DNA of 22,481 bases from Entophlyctis helioformis (lineage: Eukaryota; Chytridiomycota; Chytridiomycetes; Chytridiales; Chytriomycetaceae). The notes beneath the pieces are model-generated. The model did no database searches, was not told the DNA's origin, and was given only the letters and a program-made list of their open reading frames with translations. This document shows positions 1 through 7,953 of this stretch, piece after piece. The position numbers and the translations under genes were made by a program. Each line of letters opens with the position of its first letter. Position 1 is the first letter of the stretch. The stretch spans positions 1-22,481 of the forward strand of contig JAHLKH010000300.1 of the NCBI GenBank assembly GCA_025526915.1, in the 5' to 3' direction.

Positions 1-33
1 AGGACCAGCCAGAGACAGCGGAGATATGCTTAC

Positions 34-163
34 CACGCGACGCAAAGAAGAGCGAGTAGGCCTGCGCGGGCGGCGGGACAGACGGAGCGGCGGTTCAGGT
101 CGGGGTGGAGAGCGAGAGAGTGTGAGACACTAGAGAGAGAGACAGGCAGGCACAAGGCATGGC

Positions 164-194
<31 letters not shown>

Positions 195-422
195 CGCACC
201 TTGCCGAGGCCTGCAGAGAGACAGCAGCGACAGCGGCCACCGGGGGCAGAGACACGTGCACATGAGCAGCAGAGACAAGGGTGTGAGACATAGGCACAGA
301 GAGACAGAGAGAGACACTACAGAGAGAGAGAGAGACACTAGACAGAGAGAGACACCCAACGCACCACCACCGGCACCCGTGATGAGCACAACGCGGCCGT
401 CAAAGCGCAGACTGTCGGACAT
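34..422 (-). CDS. Peroxisomal multifunctional enzyme (Fox2/HSD17B4 type), N-terminal exons, partial
   Basis: This is the 5' end of a short-chain dehydrogenase gene that runs off the left edge. Three coding exons are visible on the minus strand: 365-422, 200-210 and 34-61. Spliced, they encode MSDSLRFDGRVVLITGAGGG, then LGK, then AYSLFFASRG. This is the N-terminal Rossmann strand and glycine-rich NAD-binding motif (TGAGGGLG) typical of the dehydrogenase half of peroxisomal beta-oxidation multifunctional enzyme type 2. Donors are GTGCGT, GTGCGT and GTAAGC; acceptors are CTGCAG and GCGCAG. Phases agree across all junctions (58 nt, 11 nt, 28 nt). The ATG at 420-422 is the natural start of the family. 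The assignment rests on about 33 residues, so another peroxisomal SDR is possible, but the opening is very characteristic. The substrate-binding and hydratase parts lie outside the window. Confidence 0.82.
62..364 (-). repeat. GA/CT-rich simple repeats in two Fox2-like introns
   Basis: The two introns flanking the 11-nt exon (62-199 and 211-364) are made largely of AGAGAG/AGAGAC tracts. On the coding strand these are long CT-rich runs that could act as extended polypyrimidine tracts around the tiny exon. No gene is seen here on either strand. Confidence 0.8.
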
Positions 423-700
423 GAGAGGATTGGGAGTGACTGGGAGAGTGCAGGCGAGTGGACTGGGAGTGACTGGGAGTGCGGGAGAGTGCGAGTGACA
501 GATGCACGCGCACATGCAAGGCCGCGCTCGCTGCCCCGCACGTGATGCCCGGGCCAGAGGAACAATGGATTTCATTGCGTCACCTGGTTGAAGGTGCTGT
601 GCTCGTGGCCTTGGTCTTGGTGGTGGGCGTGCTCGTGGTGGGTGTGCTGCCTGTTCCCCCTGCTGTTCCCCCTGGCGATCCCTGTGTGCATCCACCGCGC
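423..700. other. Intergenic: 3' flank of RBM gene / promoter of Fox2-like gene
   Basis: This 278-bp gap separates the stop of the RBM5/10-like gene from the Fox2-like start. It contains near-direct repeats of GGGAGTGACTGGGAGTG (about 430-500) and one CACGTG E-box at 539-544, about 117 bp upstream of the Fox2-like ATG. E-boxes are bHLH sites; a role here is inference. The RBM stop codon is provisional, so a little coding sequence could extend into this region. Confidence 0.5.
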
Positions 701-1258
701 TCAGTCCGCTGCCGCGCTTACCCGCGCGCCTGCTCCTGGTACGCATTCGGATCCCGCAGCCCGCGCCCCGCCGCCAGCACCACCGTGCCGCTCAGGCTGG
801 CTCGCCGTTGTGACCGCACCCGCCCCGATCCCCGCCCCGCTCGCATACACCTGCGCGTCCACCGGCGCCACGATCCCACGCCCGTCTGCCCCGAGCCCCG
901 TGCCGGCCTTCCACCCCATCTTCTGCAGCATGCGGCTGCCCTTGTTCGTCGCCGGAATCCCCTGTCCGAGCGCGTCCGACTCCACCGACGGCGTGATGAG
1001 CAGCGGCCCGCCCGCTGCTCCCATGCCACTGCCACTGCCCCTGCCCTTGCCGCTGCCGACGGCCACCAGGTTGGGATTCGTGTGGGGATTGCTGCCACTG
1101 CTGCTCCCGCCCGCTGGCAGTCGCCGCTTCTTGTGTCCGTGCCCAGAGGCTGCCGCTGCCGCTGCTGCTGCCATTGCCTGCTGCCGCATCTGCTCAAGCT
1201 GCTTCTGTCGCAGCGCCGCCATGTTGGTCTGCGCGCAGACTGTCAGCACAAACATCTG

Positions 1259-1289
<31 letters not shown>

Positions 1290-3963
1290 CGCTCACCTTG
1301 TGCAGTGCAGACTTGGCTTGGTGCTTGCGCAGATCGTCGCCCGACTTGAACTGCCGCTCGCACAGCAGACACGCCATGATCGACAGGTCGCTGTACTCTT
1401 CGTTGACCGCTCCCTCGGACGGAAGCCGCTGCTCGCCACGCTCGTCAGTCCCATCCAGCATCCCATCCAGCATCCCATCCAGCATCCCATCCAGCATCCC
1501 ATCCAGCATCCCATCCAGCATCCCATCCAGCATCCCATCCAGCATCCCATCCATCCAGCATCCAGCATCCCAGCCTGCACTTACGGCCATGAGCGCCTCG
1601 TCCGAAATGTCCACAACAGCCGGCCGGTCCAGCTCAGACACGTCAAAGTCCTTGAGCTCCTCGTGCTTGCTCTGCCACTTTTGCAGCTGCACAGCGATGC
1701 GCTTGGTCGTGCCCGTCGCTGCCTTCTTGGCAACCCCCTTCTTGCCCGTGCCCGTGCCCGTGCCCGTGCCTGCCCCTGCACCAGCGACGCTCGCGTCGCC
1801 TGCCCCGCTGGCATCCGCACTCGCCTCCTTGGACGAGACGAGACTCGGATCGCCGCCCGTCTCGCTGTCAGCCACGTTCGAATAGAATGTCGCCAGCTGA
1901 TCATCCAGCCTGGCTTGTGGCTGCTGTGGCGGGCGGATGACGGCTGCTGTTGCTGTTGCTGCTGCTCCTGCTGCTCCTGCTGCTGTGGCTTTACTGGCAG
2001 CCACTGAACTGCCGCTGGCACTCCCAGTGGCACTCCCAGCTGCATTCCCAGCTGCATTCCGGACATGGCCACCAAGCAACCACGACGGCGCGCATTGCAG
2101 CGGCTGGTTGGGCGGATACTGCACCGTGTACGCCTGCTCGTCCCAGTACGCAACGAGCAGATGGCCGCCAGACGGCTCGACATACGTTGCGCTGACCCAC
2201 GGCGACGATGTGTACACGGGCAGGAAGCTCTTGAGGTGCGAGTAGGCGACGGCAACCACGCGGCCGTCAATCACGAGCGGCTGTGGGCTCTGCTGGTTGT
2301 AGATGAGCCCCAGCAGGTAGTTGGCAGCCTGGAAATGGAGGCAGTGGGCTCGCGTCAGTCTCGGCCCAAACAGCAGCCAGCTGTGCCGTGCGTCTGTGCG
2401 TGACGTACATCCAGATCCTTGAACTCGGCAAACGCAAAGCCGTACGACACGCGGCTGGCCCGCCCTCTGACCAGCCGCACGCCAAGCAGCGGCACGACGG
2501 CACTCATCTGGCTGTAAAGCTGTTCAACAAAGGCATCCATGTTAGCAAACGCAGCCAGGCGGACCATCTTGTTTGGCGCAACTCACCGCCTCGTCGGTTG
2601 TGAGCGGGTCCAGGCCACGCAGCAGCAAGATGGGATTGGGCACATCGCCAATGTCGCGGCTGCCATCATTGGCCACTGCCGCCACGTCCAGCACAGTCTT
2701 GGGCACATGGCACACAAAGCACGCCGTCCTCCACGTAAAGTTTTTGCTCAGACACTGCACTCTGTGTCAGCGAGACTGTCCACCTTGTCTCGTTCCACCG
2801 TGCTCCATCACGCTCATCCAGCACACACGAGTGCGGGAATCGTTGGGTACCTTGGCACACGTCCAGTCCTCTTCCGACACCTTGGGTAGCGTGGCATACT
2901 CCATGCGCACGCGCATGCCGCCCAGCGTGAGCCCATGCGTACGCATCGACAGCCACGCCGTCGACTCCTCGATGCTCGGGAACCGTACAAACGCAAACCC
3001 GCGCGACTTGCCCGTCTCGCGGTCGCGAATGATCCGCACGCTTTCGGCGTTGGCATTGTCCTGCATGAGCACGGCCTCGATCTGCGTCGCAGCCGTCCAG
3101 TACGATGTGATGCGTCCGATGTGATGCGTCCGATGCGTCCCGCCAGATCCGAACCAATCCATCCCCGTCCGGTCGTGCGAGGGGGGTGGTAGACACTGGG
3201 TCAATAACTGTTCTCAAGTCGACACACGGGTGTGCACAGGGTGGTCTCAACAAGACTCTTGATGGTGGCGATGATGATGATGGCGATGGTGGTGGTGGTG
3301 GTGGTGAAGGGAGATGGAAAAGAGGCGGCATACGTCTGCTTCGACCGTCGTGAACGGCAGGCCGTTGAGGATGAGCGCTTGCGTGGGGTTGCCCTTGCGT
3401 GAGAGCGGCGTGACAGACTGGCGGCCACATGGCGATGGGTTAGTGTCCGTGCTCTCGGGTGTCATTGCTGCCCGCACACGTACGCCCTGGCTGGTGGTGT
3501 TGATCGTGGTGTTGCTGCTGTCGTATCGGTCGTGTTGCCAGCGACCGCGGTCACGGCTGCGGTCACGGCTGCGAGACCTGGAGTGGCTGCGAGACCTGGA
3601 CCAAGAGCGGGAACGGGACCTGGAGCGGGACCTGGAACGGGAGCGAGACCTGGAACGGGAGTGGCTGTACGGCCTGTTGCGACCACGGCCGGGGATGCGG
3701 CCTCGGCTGTCGCGCACATGGTCTCGGCTGCTCCTCGCTCGGTGCCGGTCTCTGCTCGGGCTGCGGCTTCTGCTCCGCGGCCTGCGGGCTGGCGAGCGGG
3801 CACCTCGGCGGCTGCCTACCGACCTGCCTGCAGACAGCGCCTTGTCCTCCGAGTGCGTCGACGGATGGGCATGCTGCTGCTGTTGCTGCTGCTGGTGGTA
3901 TCGCTCTCTTGGCGGCGGGCTGAGCGACCGTCGGCGGCCGCCAGAGCCATCTCTGTCGGTCAT
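701..3963 (-). CDS. RBM5/RBM10-like RNA-binding splicing regulator (RS, RRM, RanBP2 ZnF, RRM, C2H2, G-patch)
   Basis: Eight coding exons: 3484-3963, 3334-3417, 2851-3081, 2587-2754, 2409-2519, 1585-2328, 1297-1428, 701-1228. All have lengths divisible by three, giving about 825 aa, close to human RBM5. In order the protein has an RS-rich N-terminus; RRM1 (ALILNGLPFTTVEAD, spliced to IEAVLMQ, with RNP1 KSRGFAFVRF); a RanBP2 zinc finger split by an intron (DWTCAK then CLSKNFTWRTACFVC); RRM2 (ILLLRGLDPLTTDEA ... SYGFAFAEF); a low-complexity middle; a C2H2 finger (MACLLCERQFKSGDDLRKHQ); and a G-patch (NKGSRMLQKMGWKAGTGLG). This architecture is known for RBM5/6/10 proteins, which control 3' splice-site choice in early spliceosomes. 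I do not see the tyrosine-rich OCRE repeats found in animal members. The start is the ATG at 3961-3963 (MTDRDGSGG). The 3' end is provisional: beyond the G-patch the frame ends at 701, but another frame (PNAYQEQARG followed by GTAAGC) suggests a possible further exon. Confidence 0.9.
1264..1288. repeat. (CA)n microsatellite in RBM intron 7
   Basis: A run of CA dinucleotides fills much of the 68-nt intron 1229-1296. On the coding strand it is (GT)n just after the GTGAGC donor. Confidence 0.85.
1449..1571. repeat. 12-bp minisatellite in RBM intron 6
   Basis: About 8-9 tandem copies of CATCCCATCCAG occupy the intron 1429-1584. On the coding strand each copy reads as a GGATGGGATGCT unit with no in-frame stop, so an unspliced transcript would encode a repeated Asp-Gly-Met-Leu stretch. 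Confidence 0.9.
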
Positions 3964-4241
3964 CCTATTGGCCTGCATGCCATGCCAGTGCCAAAGAGTC
4001 AGCAGCATGCATGGGCGGGCAGCGGGGTGACGCACATCTGCGAGCATGCCACGTACAAGTGTGTGCTGGTTTGGTCGATCGCTACGGATCCCAGATCCAG
4101 AATAGTCTTTGTCAGGAATAGCTGGATGGAAGTCGTGTCACGTGGAAAGCACGTGACTGGGTAGCTGTCTGGCAAGGCGGGTGCATCAAGGCATAACAGC
4201 CGGTATCCAAAGCCCAGCGTGTACAACAACAGAAACGGTAT
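3964..4241. other. Intergenic: promoter side of RBM gene, 3' flank of DsbA-like gene
   Basis: This 278-bp gap has no open frame resembling a protein. It carries a twin E-box palindrome (listed separately) and CATGCATG-rich sequence close to the RBM start. Confidence 0.6.
4137..4157. promoter_or_regulatory. Twin CACGTG E-box inverted repeat
   Basis: GTCACGTG (4137-4144) and CACGTGAC (4150-4157) form a perfect 8-bp inverted repeat with a 5-bp spacer, each arm containing the CACGTG core bound by bHLH factors such as Cbf1-type proteins. It lies about 175 bp upstream of the RBM-like ATG, within a plausible promoter. Occupancy is inferred. Confidence 0.55.
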
Positions 4242-5056
4242 CTATTTGGACGCCACACGCTCAATGAGCCGCAAAAAGTCATCCGTCTCCTGTGCCCCAC
4301 TGATCTCCGTCTTGCCATTGAACACAAAGTGCGGCACGGTTTTGACCTTGCGGCGCACGCCTGCCTCGCGACGGCGGATCTCGTCGCTGCCCTCGTCCGA
4401 CTTGAGGAACGCTTGTGCGGCTGCGCGGTCGCCGCCCACGCGCGCATACGCACTCACGAGCACGTCGATCTCGCCCACGTTCCTGCCCTTTTCGTGGTAC
4501 AGGCTGTACAGCTCGATGGCGACCTTGTCCTGCAGACCGTGCTGCTCGGCCAGAAGGAGCAGCCGGTGCGCGTCAAACGTGCTGTCAACGGCGTTGGTGT
4601 CAGTGTCAGTGTCTGTGTCTGTGTCGCCATGGAAGTAGCAAGACGCGCACGGCATGGCACGCACTTGGACACGATGCCCTTGTGTGTCATCTTGAGTCCA
4701 GCCAGCCGGGCCGCCTCTTCCGTGTACGGCACCATCTTCTGCACCTGCTCGTCGCCGACCTTGGCGGCCAGATGCTTCAGCTTGGGCATGCCCTTCTTGT
4801 CCATGTTGGGATACAGCTGTGTCGGCAGAGGGTCGGCAGAGGGTCAGCAATCGCCAGAGGCCATGGGGCTGCGTCTCGGAGGGTGCTGGCGGCTCACTTG
4901 AAAGGGCAGGTAGTTGAACACAAACTCAACGTCGTCGTGGCCGGTTGCCTTGAACGCCTCGATGGCGTTGCCGAGTCTCTGCCGTCCGATGGCGCACCAT
5001 GGGCAGGCAATATCGGACGTCATGTCGATGGTAACAGTCTTTGACTTTGGTGCCAT
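4242..5056 (-). CDS. DsbA/FrnE-like thioredoxin-fold oxidoreductase
   Basis: Three exons (4898-5056, 4665-4816, 4242-4581; phases 0 and 2) encode 216 aa. The N-terminus has a beta strand followed by the redox motif CPWC at residues 18-21 (DIACPWCAIGRQRL). The middle is the helical insertion of the DSBA family (PNMDKKGMPKLKHLAAKVG, then NTFDAHRLLLLAEQHGLQDK, created across the second splice). The C-terminus has the cis-proline strand (KVKTVPHFVFNGKTEISGAQ). This matches the FrnE-like branch of DSBA oxidoreductases (Pfam DSBA), cytosolic proteins of poorly known substrate in fungi. No signal peptide is present. Introns are 81 and 83 nt; the first holds a short tandem duplication (GTCGGCAGAGG) and the second a GTGTCT/GTCAGT repeat. 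The ATG at 5054-5056 gives the expected family start. Confidence 0.9.
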
Positions 5057-5346
5057 GTCTGTGGATGTATGTCTGTGTGGATGTTGGGTCGGCGGCCAGT
5101 TTTATGGACGGATGCGGCAAAAACGGTGGCGCCGACCAAATCGGCAGCGAGCGCGCGCTTGTTCGCGGCAACACATCCGATTGGCGGACGTGCCAACAGC
5201 AAGCGGGGCGTTTTGTCCAAAGAATTCTATACAGCCGCACCAATAGGCATGCGCTGTGCGACTGTTGGTGGCCATGATCCCGAGGAGGGGCTGCAAACAG
5301 CAGTGCCAGATGGGCGTGGTGTGAATGCTCTATTAACAACGGGATG
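5057..5346. other. Intergenic: DsbA-like promoter
   Basis: 290 bp between the ankyrin gene's stop and the DsbA-like start. No convincing coding potential and no strong motif was seen. Confidence 0.5.
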
Positions 5347-6648
5347 CTACGGATGACGAGGATGGGCATTGAGCCACTCAATGATAAACGGCCGACAATA
5401 ATGGTTTGCCTGGTCCACGCCAAACTGCGTGTACCCTTCCGTGCGGTTGAGATGCAGCCACTTGACGACATCGAGGTGCCCGCCGCCCATGGCGCGGTCC
5501 ATTGCAAACGTCGTGCAGTGGTATCCGTGGGTATGCAGCCAGACGACCGCGTCCAGATGGCCCAGCGCAGCAGCAAGGTCCATGGCAGCGGTCGAGCAGG
5601 CCGTGTTGCCGGCATCGTACAGCATCTGCATAATGTCGACATGCCCTTGGCTGGCTGCTGTGCCCAGCGCCGACAGGTCGCCACAGTTTCGGTAGCGCTT
5701 GAGGCGGACCCGGTGGTGTGCGACCAGGTGCCTGAGCAGAGCCGGATGCCCGCAATAGATGGCGATCCAGCCAAGTGCGATCGGGAATGTCATGTCCACA
5801 AGGTCGAACCAGCCGCGCCGCATCGGGATCTGGAACAGTCGCCAGTCCAGCCGGTCCAGGTTGGATGACTTGCTTATCGCGTAGCTGTTGATGGCGCTGC
5901 ACAGCTCGTGGTCGTAGTCGGCATCCGCCTGGCCAGGAAAGTGGGCACACAGACGGTGGTACATGGATCGAGACGATGCCATCAGAAACCCAGGCGAGTC
6001 TGTCGTGCCCGCCTTCAGATAGTGATTGGGCAGCAGGCCCAAGTCGCCGGGCCAGTCGACGGTCAAGGCGTCGACCCAGATGCCATCGAACAGATCCAGC
6101 TCATCGTACGGGTAGGCGTCGTACTCTTGCTTGGTTTTGAGCTGGTGGCAGAGGAAGCGAGTGAGGGGACTCGCAAAGGAGAGGATCATGAGCCGCAGCT
6201 CCATGGGGAGCGTGTCCCATCGGCTTGCGTCTGGATCGATGCCAGCGAGAGCGAGCAGACGGCGACGGACGGTGGGCGGCATCCAGTCCCACCAGCTCTG
6301 GCCAGGCAGCAGCTCAAGCAGCGGCGGAGGAGTGACGACGACGGCCGCAGATGGCTGAGAAGGGGCAGCGAGTGGGGCTGGGGCGGTCGAGACAGCCAGC
6401 GAGTCGTGCAGAGCAGCGAGGGCCGCAGCGACGGTCTGGTATGCGGCAATGGCAGACTGGACAGCGGCGGCAGCATCAGATACTGCGCTGGCTGTTGGTG
6501 CAACAGCAGCAGTCGCAGTCTTGACGGCCGTGTCGGCAGCGGCAGCGGCAGCCTGTGCAGCGAGTGCAGCCTGCGTGACGGCAGCAGCAGCAGACGGCGG
6601 TGCATTCGTCACCGACTTCCTCTTGACGTTGCGTCGCTTGCTGGGCAT
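5347..6648 (-). CDS. Ankyrin-repeat protein with F-box-like segment, intronless
   Basis: A single-exon gene of 433 aa. The start is the ATG at 6646-6648 (MPSKRRNVKRKSV), the first ATG in the frame. The basic N-terminus could be a nuclear signal. It is followed by an alanine-rich, probably helical stretch (roughly residues 20-85) and an LPMELRLMILSFASPLTRFL segment that resembles an F-box-like helix. The C-terminal half carries degenerate ankyrin repeats, seen as GHVDIMQMLYDAG, GHLDAVVWLHTHGY and GHLDVVKWLH. Such proteins form large families in some chytrids and amoebae. With F-box-like plus ankyrin parts, a substrate-adaptor role is possible but unproven. No introns are seen, unlike all other genes here, which could reflect origin from an expanding retrocopied family. 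Confidence 0.85.
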   Translation of the reverse strand: MPSKRRNVKRKSVTNAPPSAAAAVTQAALAAQAAAAAADTAVKTATAAVAPTASAVSDAAAAVQSAIAAYQTVAAALAALHDSLAVSTAPAPLAAPSQPSAAVVVTPPPLLELLPGQSWWDWMPPTVRRRLLALAGIDPDASRWDTLPMELRLMILSFASPLTRFLCHQLKTKQEYDAYPYDELDLFDGIWVDALTVDWPGDLGLLPNHYLKAGTTDSPGFLMASSRSMYHRLCAHFPGQADADYDHELCSAINSYAISKSSNLDRLDWRLFQIPMRRGWFDLVDMTFPIALGWIAIYCGHPALLRHLVAHHRVRLKRYRNCGDLSALGTAASQGHVDIMQMLYDAGNTACSTAAMDLAAALGHLDAVVWLHTHGYHCTTFAMDRAMGGGHLDVVKWLHLNRTEGYTQFGVDQANHYCRPFIIEWLNAHPRHP

Positions 6649-6807
6649 GTCGCTGTGCTGCTCAGTCGTTGGAGCATTCCGTGGCAAGACCAACAGCGTT
6701 CAATGCCACGGTCGGTCGGACGATGATCGTATCTTATTGCAGAGGGGTGGAGAGGACATGGATGGGACACGGATGGGACACGGATGGGACACGGATGGAG
6801 ATGCCGC
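6649..6807. repeat. 11-bp tandem repeat downstream of BIM1-like gene
   Basis: About 3.5 copies of GGATGGGACAC at 6760-6798, immediately 3' of the BIM1-like stop codon and in the promoter side of the ankyrin gene. The rest of this short gap shows nothing else. Confidence 0.75.
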
Positions 6808-7508
6808 TCAGAAGAGCATGACGGCAGAGAGGGCAATCAGGGCAGTCATCACAAGGCCGCCCGCTACAACCGGTCGAGGAGCGGCCGAGCGAGCAAGCGG
6901 CGATGCACTGGCGGCAGGCGCAGCAGGTGCAGTGACGGCAGCGCCAGACGGAGCCGCGGCAGCAACGGTAGTGGTGGACGCCGGCGTGGCCGTGGAGTTT
7001 GACGCTCCCGCCGACAGATCGAGCATGACGTCCGAGCAGGCGTAGAGCACGCCGTCGGGAGTGGTGGCGACAATCTGGACCGTGGCCGGCGCCTTGGCCG
7101 ACGCAGCGGGGATGGCCGACAGGTCAAAGGCGAGGTCGTAGACACCGACCTTGGTCAGAGAGACTGCGCCAATCTTGTACGAAAAGTCGGCCGCCTGTGG
7201 GTTGGCGCCGAGGCCAAGGCGGACCTCGACGTTGCCGTTGGCATCGGCAAAGCGGATGGAGATGGGCGACTCTGCAGGAGTGAGACGGCGGTGAGACGGT
7301 GGTGAGACAGCGGTGAGTCAGCAGTGAGACAGCACCACTTACTGGGGCCAAACGACGAGCGGGTGGGCGACGTGGCGTTGAAGCCGCCGCAAGGGCCTTG
7401 CGGTTGGATGAGCTCGTCGAAGCCGCGGGGAGCAGGCGTCGTGACGGTAAAGTGCGCAGACACGGACGAGGCAGCAGCAAGAGTGGCAAGGAGGGCAGTG
7501 GTGAACAT
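6808..7508 (-). CDS. BIM1/X325-type copper-binding LPMO-like protein, GPI-anchored
   Basis: Two exons (7343-7508 and 6808-7271, phase 1, intron 71 nt) encode 209 aa. Residues 1-18 are a clear signal peptide ending in SVSA. Cleavage would expose an N-terminal histidine in HFTVTTPAPRGFDELIQPQ followed by PCGGF. This is the hallmark of the X325/BIM1 family, LPMO-like proteins that bind copper through the N-terminal His but act in copper handling rather than polysaccharide oxidation. The core continues with SPISIRFADANGNVEVRLGL and a strand-rich domain to about residue 140. A Ser/Thr/Ala/Pro stalk and a hydrophobic C-terminus (VMTALIALSAVMLF) predict GPI anchoring at the cell surface. The intron contains short GTGAGAC-type repeats. 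The function is transferred from the family. Confidence 0.88.
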
Positions 7509-7953
7509 GGTGTGCGAGGGCGAGGCTGTGCGAGGGCGAGACTGTGAGTGTTGCGTGATTTGTGCGTGGATGGGGGAAAAGTGGCTCACTGGATGAGCAT
7601 TTAACGGCGCGCGGCATTAATGCGGTGCCACCAGGAGAGTGCCACACGCACGCCACTGAGGTTTCAAGGGATGCTCGCACTGGCGGGCGCACTTGTGCAC
7701 GCTGTTCGGCCGTCATGCCGGACGATGGTGCTGCGGCTTGGGCTGGCTGCGGAGCGTGAGCGAGCTGCTCAGTTGCTGTGCCGTCGGCTGCAGCCGCTGC
7801 AGGTGTTGCTGGGCTGCCTTCGTGCTCTGCGACTGGCGCATCCGTCTCGGCGTCTGGCCGCATGGACCGATCACTCATCGCTGATGTCGATGTTGCACAG
7901 AAAGTTCATTGCATGACAGTCTAGCATATGTTGGTACATGGAAGAGGGCATGG
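7509..7953. other. Intergenic: BIM1-like promoter and LRR gene 3' flank
   Basis: 445 bp. An ATG at 7876-7878 on the minus strand opens an Ala/Pro/acidic frame (MSDRSMRPDAETDAPVAEHE) that runs on into the BIM1-like exon in another frame. It has no recognisable domain and I do not call it a gene. No other feature was seen. Confidence 0.4.

Noticed and set aside
30..364. Continuous minus-strand frame through the CT repeats downstream of the Fox2-like start
   Set aside because: It is intron read-through (Ser/Leu/Cys-rich). The spliced exons restore the SDR motif exactly.
479..1885. Plus-strand 468-residue open frame
   Set aside because: It is antisense to the G-patch, C2H2 and linker exons of the RBM-like gene and consists of low-complexity and microsatellite translation.
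3247..4047. Longer N-terminus for the RBM-like protein (upstream ATGs near 4047 and 4009)
   Set aside because: The sequence before MTDRDGSGG is not RS-like and holds a possible CATGCAG acceptor; the ATG at 3963 is the simplest start.
7339..7878. Minus-strand frame starting MSDRSMRPDAETDAPVAEHE
   Set aside because: It overlaps the BIM1-like exon in a different frame, has no domain, and has no downstream exon to join. It could be a uORF, but there is no support.
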